The notes under the pieces are model-generated. The model had not been told where the DNA came from, made no database searches, and saw only the letters and a program-made list of their open reading frames with translations. Source: Vitellaria paradoxa (lineage: Eukaryota > Streptophyta > Magnoliopsida > Ericales > Sapotaceae). From it: DNA of 64,000 bases. Below are positions 12,930 through 33,413 of this stretch, piece after piece. Each line of letters opens with the position of its first letter. Within the stretch, counting starts at the first letter, position 1. Both the position numbers and the translations under genes were made by a program. The stretch covers positions 32,581,524 to 32,645,523 of the forward strand of contig CM034243.1 in the NCBI GenBank assembly GCA_019916065.1. Direction: 5' to 3'.

Positions 12930-13257
12930 ATATACTATATTTTGAAAGTACGTAACTTCTATTTTTGTCTTATTTTGATTGTCATTTAAAATTTGTAATG
13001 TTTATTTTTTTTAATTTTGCCCCCACTCAACACCAGTCTTGGATCCGCCCCTGCCTGTTTTGGCTTTCTTCTCCGACGCCTCAAGAGGAGTTTTTTCTCT
13101 CATTGGGCAACTTCACCTCAATATGTGCTTTTTTATAAATTACAAAATTAAAATTATAAAATTCAAGAGAGAGATACAGATGAGAGAGAGCTAGTCATTA
13201 AATGAAACTTATTAAAAATTAAAACTTTACGACAACAATTTTGAAGGTCATATAATT

Positions 13258-13590
13258 GGGGATTCCATTCTTTCCGGTGATGTCGACGCCCTCCCCTCAA
13301 TCGCTTGGTTTTGCAAGCTCCTCAACGCTTTCCTTTGCAGCGAGACCGAGTTCAAGGCCGTCCTCGTGATGGGTTGCAATCTGAGCCAATTCTCTAAGCC
13401 GCCCCTCGACCGGTTGATCACGGAGCTCCTGGACTGATCCATGAAAGTGCTCGACGTCTGTAATGCCATCACTCACGGTATCAACCTTGCTCGCCAATGG
13501 AAGAGCTTAGCCCAAATTGGCGTGGCAGCCCTCCAGCAGCGACCGATTGGAGAAGGACAAGTCCGGCGAGCGAAAAGCACACCCACGGCA
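13258..13590 (+). pseudogene. ROH1-like (DUF793) gene fragment captured by the MULE
   Basis: The frame starting at 13258 encodes a stretch matching the central part of the plant ROH1/DUF793 family as I remember it (EFKAVLVMG, then PPLDRLITELLD, then [14 protein letters not shown], then [12 protein letters not shown]). ROH1 proteins bind exocyst subunit EXO70 in Arabidopsis. One in-frame TGA (13436-13438) interrupts it between LLD and SMKVLD. Neither the family's N-terminus nor its C-terminus is present, so this is an exon fragment. GC content is well above the flanking DNA. Its place just inside the right terminal repeat of a Mutator-like element argues for transduplication. Confidence 0.7.
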
Positions 13591-13640
13591 AATCAACGGA
13601 AAGAACTTGGCTCTCAGCACACTAACAGAAATCCTAACAA

Positions 13641-13672
<32 letters not shown>
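13641..13672. repeat. (TA)n(TG)n microsatellite
   Basis: TA dinucleotides pass into TG dinucleotides just inside the right terminal repeat of the outer element. Confidence 0.85.
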
Positions 13673-14080
13673 AAATTTTAAATGTTGGAAAAGTTATTTT
13701 AGTCCATTTACATATATGAAGGGTAAACTTGGTATATTGAAAAAAAATTTTTGCTGACATCATTATTTTAACAGAAATTCTAATGGCACACAACGGAAGG
13801 AAGGTCTGAGTTACAAATATTTCAAAATAAGGGAGTTAATGTAATTTTAAAATGTTAAGGAGATCCATGTGAAATTTCGTAAAAAACCATGAAATTTAGA
13901 TGTAATTTGGCTTTTTAATGACTATCAGCATTGCAAAAATATGCTTTTTCTAAACGTTACCGTACACTAATTTATTAATTGAGGTGAGCACCTCGAAATT
14001 TCCTTTATTATTAATTAAACCTCGGACCTTGACATTAAAATGATTCAGTGCGCAAAGCTTTAGCTTTCTCCGAAAATTCC

Positions 14081-14127
14081 CCAATGAATGGTCGCCACGT
14101 CTAAGGCGACGTCACTTTTCTCACGTG
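14081..14127 (+). promoter_or_regulatory. ERSE-I (CCAAT-N9-CCACG) plus ACGT elements upstream of the Ca2+-ATPase
   Basis: CCAAT at 14081-14085 is followed after exactly nine bases by CCACG at 14095-14099, the full ER-stress response element I. Two further ACGT cores follow: GACGTCAC (14109-14116) and a perfect G-box CACGTG (14122-14127). In plants ERSE-I is bound by bZIP28 with NF-Y during the unfolded protein response. Its position 440-490 bp before the start codon of an ER Ca2+ pump makes ER-stress control plausible. Binding itself is inferred. Confidence 0.65.
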
Positions 14128-14338
14128 GTGCGGACAAATTGGATGGCTTTGTATGGAATAGAACCAGAGAAAATTAGGGAAGCCGGGATGAAGCGATTGA
14201 AGCGCTCCGATCTATTTTTCTGACTCACTGCATTGTTTTTAGAGAGAGAAAGCAAAAGCAGGCTGCTCAGTGCACGCTCGTTCTCTCTCTCCTGCTCTCC
14301 TCTCTCTCCTCTGTCTTCAATAATTCTGGTAATTCAAG

Positions 14339-14502
14339 CCCTACTGGTTTCAATTCTTTTTTTTGTGATGTGTATTCATATAATGTGTTAAAATATAAGA
14401 GAGGGTGATTCTTTCAGATTTGTTGTTAGGGTTATGATTTTGTATGTTTGAATTTGCATATTCAGATCATGATATTTGTGTGGTAAAATTCTTAAATTTC
14501 AG
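14339..14502 (+). other. Probable 5'-UTR intron of the Ca2+-ATPase
   Basis: The CT-rich leader (14280-14330) ends in TTCTG|GTAATT, and an acceptor AAATTTCAG ends at 14502 before a short AT-rich exon leading to ATG14567. T-rich DNA lies between. A leader intron is likely, but cDNA would be needed to confirm it. Confidence 0.4.
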
Positions 14503-14566
14503 GTATTTTTGTTTGAATCAATTGCTTTAGTGATTGGGATCGAAATTGTGGCTTTGTTGAGTCTTG

Positions 14567-25142
<10,576 letters not shown>

Positions 25143-26369
25143 GGATCATCAAAACGTTTACGGAGATTTTAGTTTGGGAAACCTGCGATTCATAAAGCCA
25201 ACCACTACTGCGGAGGTCCTCCCTATAACCCTTCTTTAAACAGGCAGGGTTAGTTTGGACCTCGAAGATTAAAGTTAGATTCATTAACAGATTTGTTATG
25301 TGCTTTTTTTAACCGTGGAATTCAGACTCTGGTAGATGTTATTTGTCCTTTTTGATCTTCCTATAAACTTGGCAGATCCTGGTACGTTTGGGCAAATGAA
25401 AGCATTTTGCAGTGAGTTATTTAAGTTCCTATCGCTTTACCTTTTTTGTTGTGATTGCGACGTTACATTTCCTGAAAATAAGGAAGCAAACTAGGTATAC
25501 TTGGAACGTTATTTGAAATGGCTTTTGTGGTAGCTTCCTCATAGCTCACAGCGTGGTATGGATGCAAAATAGCTTGTCTTCATTAAAACCAGATGGCCGA
25601 AATTGATGAAGCTTCATTTGTTGGGCATGCGGTGCATTTTCGGCTATTCATGGACCGTGACTTATCATTTAAGTCCATTGAAATAGTTCTCTCAACTTTT
25701 ATGTTTGCACAACATAACCATAATTTAGCAGCTTATGAAAGTTGTCAAGATGCTGAAGTCCTGGTTGGTATTAGGAAATGGAATTAAGAAATGGAATAGA
25801 ATGATCATTTCTATATTTTTTTACATTACCATGTTTGGTACGCTTACTTTGAAAGCCTATTTTATATTTATTTACAATATTACTTTATTCGTGGAGAGAG
25901 GATGGAGTCATTGTGTGAAAATGACTATTCCAATAGCGCTTGTACTAAATATGGTTCGGCAGTTTTAGCGAAAGATCTAATTAAAAAATATTAAATAATA
26001 AATTAAAATAACGTATTAACTAAAATTGCTTGAACCAACCCAAACTATCATCAGATATCAAATCCTATCCAATGCAAAAGATCTCGATTGGTACTGAGTT
26101 GGCTGAATGAGGATGTTATATTTTCTTGACTCATCTCACTGGGACAAAGCTGTCTGATCCTATTTATAATATCAATTCTGCATTGGATGATGAGTCGAAA
26201 ACCACCTACGCATAAATGTTCTAATTCGAGAGATGAAGCTGAGAATATCTAGATTGAAAGCTTTGATATTCTAAATCAAAGGAACAATTTTTATTCTCAA
26301 AATAGGTCTTGGTATTGGATCTTTGCCAAGAATAAGATATGATTTGGATCCAGTACTTTTACTTAAGTC
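25143..26369. other. 3' flank of the Ca2+-ATPase
   Basis: The 3' UTR probably extends a few hundred bases past the stop (T-rich DNA to about 25450). Beyond that I see low-copy AT-rich DNA. The open frames at 25593 and 25735 have no recognisable content or codon bias and are not called. Confidence 0.5.
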
Positions 26370-26384
26370 CCATTTGATAACGTT

Positions 26385-27372
26385 TATGTTTTTAAAATTT
26401 TACAAACTGATATCAGAAACATGTTTGTTAAATCTATTTACGTTTTTTTGTTTCCAAAAAATGAAAACTTAAACAGAAAAACGTAAATAGAAAAAAAATA
26501 TTTTTACTTTATTTTTTTCTGTTGTAAATATTTTGTCAATTCTAATACTTATCAATTTTTTGTTATATCATATAAAAATAAATTATTTTATTGAAATATT
26601 TTATTAAACTAAAATTATTTTTAATAAATAATATAATTAAATTAAATTAATACGTAATATCTATTATTAATTTATTTCTAGTAAATAATTAAATTAAATT
26701 AGTTAATCTAATTAAAAAGAAATATGTTTTATTAAATTATTTTTAATAAATATAAAATAAAATATATTAATTTAATTTAATAAATAATTTTATTAATATA
26801 AATATATTTTATAAAATTATTTTTAATAAATATTATAATTAAATTATTTAATTTAAAATAATTAATTTAAATAATATTAAATCTATTTTATTAAATTATT
26901 TTTAATAAATATCATAATTAACTTAATTTAATTTAATTAATTAATTTAATATGAATTATATTTTATTAAATTAATTTAATAAATATCGTAATTAAATTAT
27001 TTAAATTATTATGAAATATATGTTATTAAATTATTTTTAGTAAATAATATAATTAAATTATAATTAATATATTTTATATTTACTGAATTAAATGATATAA
27101 TATTTATATTTTATTCAATTATTTTTAATAAATAATGTAATTAAATTAAATTAATATAAAATATATTTATTAAATTCAATTATTTTTAAAAAACTAATAA
27201 AATTAAATATCTTATGAAAATAAAAAATTAGTAATTGTAAACAAAATTGTATTTCTAAACGCAGTTTCAGTTTTCGTTTCAGAAAAAGAAAATGACAACA
27301 GAAAACAAAAAACAAGAAAATGTAAACATATAAACGTAAATAAAGAAATGACAATGTTATCAAACGACCCCT
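26385..27372. mobile_element. Inverted-repeat element with AT-rich repetitive core
   Basis: The left end CCCATTTGATAACGTTTATG and the reverse complement of the right end, GGGTCGTTTGATAACATTG, are terminal inverted repeats. Both are followed by similar subterminal text rich in TTTACGTTT and TGTTTTC. The core (about 26560-27200) is built from imperfect repeats of roughly 60-80 bp around ATTATTTTTAATAAAT. This resembles large hAT-like non-autonomous elements of plants. I could not define a target duplication. Confidence 0.55.
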
Positions 27373-29900
27373 TAATGTGTTATTTTGATTTATTAGTGAT
27401 TTTTTCTTTATTAATTGAAATTTTGCTAGAACTATCAGTGTTTTAACAACTTTTGTTAGTTAATAAATTGAGTTTGATGATACGGGGTACGAGGGTGGTA
27501 GTATAATTTCTGGTACCTGAGGAATCAAGTGTATTTAAAAAATCTTAGACAATTTCAATATAATTATAGGACATGATAATTCAAAAAGTACTTACAAACA
27601 TAAAATTAATTCAATTAAAAATTCAATAAATTATAAATATATTTAAAATGTATACTATTTAATTACATATATAAATATTGTATGAGTCTGAGTCTTTCGC
27701 AATTTGAGTCTTGTGATGTGCTTGGGCTCGCTCATTTAAAATTTTGCGTTGTGGATGCTCTAACTACCCCGAACTATTTTATATAGTTTATCTCCTACCC
27801 ACCATATCTACTCCAATCGTTGCATTTTACATTTTTATTGAAAATTACAAACAATATTCTTGTCAAACGTATAGACTAGGGATGACAATTGGGTTGTATC
27901 ATTTTGTGTTCGGATTAATAATTCATGTCAATTAACGATGATTCGTGCTTATAGTTTAACTACTTAAAATTTAATTAATATGTTAAATAATTAATTTTCT
28001 TTGAATTGAATCAAATAATCTTAATCTATCTCATGTCAAAATTTTGGTAAAATATTTGTGTTTTCTTTTATTAAATTTGTATTCATATTGTATTGAGTCG
28101 TGTTTTCGTAATGTGCCTAAAATGATCACTCTTAATATGGATGAAGTGGAGAGAGAAATGTACACGCATTGCTTTTAACTTATACCTTTAATAAACCACT
28201 TAGGACTACTAGTCTTCGATAGTATGGCACGAAAGCAATGAGCATTATGCGTTTAAAAAGGAGAAAGTGAAAAAAGTTATTGGGTTAGATGGTGCCTTTT
28301 AAACTAAAAGAAGTTATTGGATTCGACAGGCCGTTTGGTAATACTAATATTTTTTATTTTTTTTGTTGTTATTTTTTTTAAATAAAAATTAAAACTGTGT
28401 TTAGATATGTAATTTTGTTTAAAATTATTAATTTAATTTTGACAGTAAGCATACGAATTCTTAAACTAAAGACCACATTAGAAAAAGAGATTGATCTCTT
28501 TTGATAGTAAACATGTGAATCCCTAAACCAATAAATGGATCGACTCTTTCTTTTGACGGGGTCGATCCCTCTAGTAGTAGGCACGTGAGGATCTAGGTCA
28601 TTTGTGTGTTGAAAGATAATTTTGGAAAAAAGCGTGAAATATTAAGGATACAGATGTTAATATATAAATTTATTAGAAAACTTAAGGTAAAAAAAGTTAA
28701 CTATCTGGATTTCCCAAACACATAAAAAAAAGCTTGCTTAAAAATAAGTCAACTTTTTTGCTTGCCAAACCAAGCCTAAGTTACTAGCTTTTTTTTTTCC
28801 CCCCCAAATGCACTCTAATCAATCCAAGTCTGGGACTAAAAATTAGCTTGAGCCCATTTCAAATTAATTAAAAATATATTTTTTAATATTTTATTTATTT
28901 ATATACAATTCTATTTATAAATTCTCATAAAAATTATTCATTCTAATACTAAATTATTTATTTTCACAATTTCAAAAATTAGTTTTTGTCTAAAGATACA
29001 ATTTAAATTATATTTACAAAATAAATAAATTTATATGGACCAGCTTAAAATTTAAAACCTAAACCCAATTTATTAATAAATGTGACAACACCACCACTCC
29101 ATGTCCATCACCGACTATTAGTAAAATATTGATACGTCCCACCCAGTTTTTGTTAATCATGTGCTTCTTGAACCTTCATCCAATATTGTGAAGCAGGCCT
29201 GCATGATCTGCAGGTAAGATGAATTTATGTCCCAAGGAACCAGTCCTGGGACAAATTTTTAAAGGATTACTGGGGGTAATAATCGATGTATTAAAATTTA
29301 ACATCCCAGACACATCCATACCAATATTTTAATTGTTAAATTTTAACTTAATAATTTTAAACTTTATTATTTTCAAGCTAGCATCACTTTCCCCTTTTAT
29401 TTTGAATTGAAAACTTACTTTTAATTATAACTCCATTTAAAACTCTAAATTTTACCATAATTTTTTTTTAAAATTCAATTTTTTTATTTATTGTAAGTGT
29501 GTTTAAAATAATAAAAAATAAAATATAATTTAAAAAAAAATTTTACGTTTAATACACACATCTCAAATTACATTTTTTGAAAATAAACAATAAAATTCTC
29601 ATTTTAACAATCCATCAAAAATAGTTTTTGCAATTTGTTTAAACAAAAATTAATTATACAAATCTGTCAAAAATAATTTTTACAATCCTATAAAAAATAA
29701 TCAATTAAAATAAGTATCATTCAATAATTTAAAAATTCATTATAAAAATAACAAAAAAATTTTATTATTTAATTAACTAAATTTTAATTATCAACTTTTT
29801 TAATTTTAAAAAAATAAAAACATATAAAAATATAATAAATATTTTCAAAAAAATTTAATAATTATTTATTTTTTATTCCACTACATAAATTATAAATTCA
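27373..29900. other. AT-rich intergenic region without genes
   Basis: No gene is recognised. There are fragments of the same small repeat families, for example a left end GGCCGTTTGGTAATAC at 28330 and a right end CCAAACCAAGCCTAAG near 28770. The rest is low-complexity A/T DNA. The reverse frame at 28378-28584 has no support. Confidence 0.6.
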
Positions 29901-30303
29901 TAACTTTTATTAAAATTTATCATTTTTTTTTTCACGCCGAAACATCTCCAAAATTGGGTGTGAAAGCAACTCCAAGCAGAAATGCTGAGGACTGAATGAT
30001 AGCCAATCACCATCATCATTTGCACAAAAATGGAACAAAAAAACAGAGAGCCCTGTAACAACAAACAAGAAAAACACCCAACTGCAACTGCAATTCGAAC
30101 TAGTCTTACAAAGGCTACCAGGTACTGTAATTACACAAGATTGCCCAAAACAACAAAACCCTAGACACCATATATCCATATGCCCTAACCTTAAATAACA
30201 GAGACCTAAAACACAAAAATAAACCCATCATCATTGTCTTGTCCCATTTTTTTTTTTTTTACTTTCAACTTTCTTGACAGCAAGACTTTTCTCCAACAAA
30301 ACC

Positions 30304-30621
<318 letters not shown>

Positions 30622-30647
30622 TCACCTCGAAGAGCCTTCTCGGATTC

Positions 30648-30892
30648 CTGTGATTTAAAACAGAATTTCGCACGAAATCAACCCACCAAAGCTCTTTATC
30701 GATTTGGTTGATAGATTTTAAATCGATCAACTCGGTAGAAACGAAAGATTTAGGGAACTGATTATAGATTCATTCATTCATATGATAACCCTAAATAAGA
30801 AATTTAGTCAGAATTATCGAAGAGAGCTGAGATAAACCAAATAAAGTTGATTATTAAACTGAAATTAAACACAAAAATAGAGAGAATTGTAC
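30648..30892 (-). other. Probable 5'-UTR intron of histone H4
   Basis: On the minus strand a donor TTTCAG|GTACAATT at 30892 is followed by T/A-rich DNA and an acceptor AAATCACAG ending at 30648, 32 nt before the ATG. The 245-bp segment fits a leader intron. Such introns are best known for replacement-type (cell-cycle-independent) plant histone genes. This is inferred from splice signals only. Confidence 0.5.
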
Positions 30893-30957
30893 CTGAAACT
30901 CTGATTCTACAGCGATTGGTTCTGATTGTTGTAGTCATTTTCTGGGTTGGGTTGATG

Positions 30958-30964
30958 ATATATA
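30958..30964 (-). promoter_or_regulatory. TATA box of histone H4
   Basis: TATATAT on the minus strand (context CCCTATATATCATC) lies about 65 bp upstream of the probable leader-intron donor. It would place transcription start near 30930. Confidence 0.5.
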
Positions 30965-31075
30965 GGGGTTGGGGTTTGGCATGACTTGAGGCTTCGATCC
31001 GCATCGAAACCTGGAAATTATTTCGCACCGTTGATGGACTTTTAGAGACGGCTCTGATGAAAGCAGTAGGAACCA

Positions 31076-31093
31076 TCCGGATCGATGACGTGG
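31076..31093 (-). promoter_or_regulatory. Histone type I promoter element (hexamer + octamer)
   Basis: The minus strand reads CCACGTCATCGATCCGGA, matching 16 of 18 positions of the plant histone type I element CCACGTCANCGATCCGCG (ACGTCA hexamer plus inverted octamer). It lies about 110 bp upstream of the TATA box. This element drives S-phase and meristem expression of plant H3/H4 genes. A second partial octamer (GATCCGCA on the + strand) is at 30997-31004. Confidence 0.7.
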
Positions 31094-33413
31094 CAATACT
31101 CAGAACCTTTTGCCTTAAATCTTCTGTTTTCAGCCAAAAGTGCGCGCGACGATGTGCCGCTTTGGCGCGGAACCCATAAAAAAAAAAAAAGAGAGAAATT
31201 TGAGAAATTTTTACACATTTATTAATATTGTATAAATATTATTTAAAATTTCTCATTTTTTTCATATTTTTAATACATTTTTATAAATTTTTTAAATTAA
31301 CGTTATTAAAAAATGTAATAATATTTGTAATAAATAACAGAATTATACATATTTATTAAACATTGCAAGAATCCTTATTAGAGAAAATCAACAAAAGTTT
31401 TTATTTATTTTTTTTAAAAGTGATAGATAGATTTTAATTTTTTTAAATTTATTAAAATAATCATTTAAATTCAAAATTCAATTTTAATGCATATAAAATT
31501 TAAACTTTTAAATCCGTATACTTTTTAAATTATTTGTGTCATCTATATAATAAGATAATTTTAAATTTGAAAAATTTTTAACTGTTGGATTTGTTTAATG
31601 GTTAAGATTATTTATTTTTCTTTTCACTTTGGTTGTCTGTTCAATTACTTTACATGAAAACACACTTTCTCATTCTTCTCATATTTTTTTAATACTATTT
31701 TATAAAACTTCTTAAATTAATATTATTAAAATTGTGGTAATATTTTTTTTGGTAATTAAAAATTGTTATGGTAATATTTATAATAAATAATGAAATTTTA
31801 CATATTTATTAAATATTATATGGACATCTATTAGACAAAATTAATTAGAATTTTTTATTTTTATTTTTAAAAGTGATCTTGAAGTGAATTGCGAAATTTT
31901 TATTTAATTTTAATCTCAAACCTAATAGATGAGATTCAACCACACCCATCAAATTTGTGAAAAAAGACGGTTGCAGCCCTTTTGTTTGGAACATAAGCAC
32001 AGACACCCTTTGTCATCTAAGGACAGCCATTAACTGATTCATCCGAATTTGATTCGTTATTTGAGTCGACTATAACGAATCGAATAGATATGAGATTTGA
32101 ATTTTTTTTAAGAATCGAATTGGATTCAGATTTTTTTTTTAATGTGGATATTAGATTAGATAGAGATGAGACTACCTTTACTTTCCAAATTTAATATTCG
32201 ATCCAAATCTTCCCTAATTCGCCCCAAATTCGATATCTAATATTTTTTGGAGGTTCAAAAAATTATGATTAATAATTATATTATTGACTATCATATTTTA
32301 TATTTGTTTCTTTGAATTGGAACAATGTTGGTATCTTGGAATTATATATCTTTATTACGTTTCAGTTAATGAAATGATACTTTGGTGAAATATTAGTTTT
32401 GGAAATATTTATGTATTATTTTAGTGAATTATTAGTGTGATAATGCTTATGTATTATTTTGATTTTGGAGATGAATTATTTAATAGTAACAGATTACATA
32501 TACAATCAAGTTAAAGGCAAATTCGAAGATAAACAGAGGGTTTGAATTTTTTGATATATGAGGATATATCTGTTATTCGGTTAGAGTGGGGATGAAGGTA
32601 CAAAAAAATATCCGTTTAAAAATCAAGACGAATTCGAAGGTAAATGGAGGATTCGGAGTTTGAATTCAGATATTATCATATTTGCCTCCAATGTACCCGT
32701 TGCCATCACAAATGTTATCAAGGTCCGTTAATAAAAAAGGTAATTTATTCGTTTAGCCACAATTAGGTATACAAATGAACTAAATATTTGATATATCGCC
32801 CCAAATCTATTCATGCATTCGGAGTTTGACTCAATATGAATTACAAACAAATTTATTTATAAATTGTGAATAGTCTTGTTTAAATATTCGTAAATAAACT
32901 TATTGATTATTCATAAAATGGACGTGCCCTCTTAGAAGAAATCAGATGTTTTGATTTTCACGTTGACACAATAATCACTTCATCTTCGTGTTTGCAATCT
33001 TTGTTAAGGCAAGGAAATTTACTGTTAAGACTTCATACCTCTTTCGCACGAAAACGAACATGATCTTATTCTTCTTTCATGCAAAACTCAAAACATGTAT
33101 CTAATATTGTCACACTTATCAAAATTTATGAACCCACAAAAATTAAATTCAGTAGCAAAACATTCATACTGAACAATTAATATACTTAGAATATATATAT
33201 ATATATTTTTAATCTTGAAGAGATCAAGGAAAGAATAAAAAAGCAAAGTGATTATCAGAATTAAATTAGTTTTATATAAAGCAAAGCGAAGCACAGGATG
33301 CTGGCCCTGAACAACCTACTTATCTAAAAGCACAAGCTATTTGGAAGAACAATGCCTCAATTATTTGTATTCTCAAAAAAAAAAAAAAGGTGAAAAGTCA
33401 AAGAAAAACTCGA
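31094..33413. other. Intergenic region between H4 and the TT12-like gene
   Basis: Apart from H4 upstream sequence (to about 31170, with GCGCGCGACG and TTGGCGCGG motifs), I see only AT-rich DNA. A segment at about 32010-32690 is rich in GAATTCGAA/ATTCGGA-type words and probably belongs to an eroded repeat. No gene is supported, and the reverse frame at 33088-33294 is spurious. Confidence 0.55.

Larger units (their letters stand above)
9527..13053 (+). mobile_element. hAT transposon, Tip100-like, nested in the MULE
   Basis: The left terminus TAGGGGCGGAT and the reverse complement of the right terminus, CAGGGGCGGAT, are terminal inverted repeats of the Tip100-type plant hAT class. The flanks are CCTATTTT (9519-9526) and CCTGTTTT (13054-13061), an 8-bp target duplication with one mismatch, as expected for hAT. 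The subterminal text also pairs (GAGTGCAAAA on the left, TTTTGCCCCCACTC on the right). It contains a decayed TTF-finger/hAT transposase on the + strand and CT-rich leader DNA (9760-10120). At 3527 bp it has the size of an autonomous element, but the transposase is broken, so it should be immobile without help. Confidence 0.88.
8866..13912. mobile_element. Mutator-like element carrying gene fragments (Pack-MULE type)
   Basis: About 175-195 bp at each end form long terminal inverted repeats. 8866-9040 matches the reverse complement of 13716-13912, sharing AAATTA.ATCTAAA, CACATGGATCTCCT, CCTTATTTTGAAAT and TTTACCCTT. The flanks are TTTTAATAA (8857-8865) and TTTTAATGA (13913-13921), a 9-bp target duplication with one mismatch, as expected for Mutator-like elements. 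The interior has no MULE transposase but holds a broken ROH1/DUF793 fragment (13258-13590) and a Lys/Glu-rich fragment (9164-9319), which is the layout of a Pack-MULE. A 3.5-kb hAT element is nested within. Without the hAT the element would be about 1.5 kb. Confidence 0.75.

Noticed and set aside
13297..13497. Minus-strand frames over the ROH1 fragment
   Set aside because: Shadows of a GC-rich + strand coding relic recognisable as DUF793.
29910..30179. 89-codon minus-strand frame below H4
   Set aside because: Lies in the probable H4 3' UTR, with Cys/Phe-rich low-complexity composition and no family resemblance.
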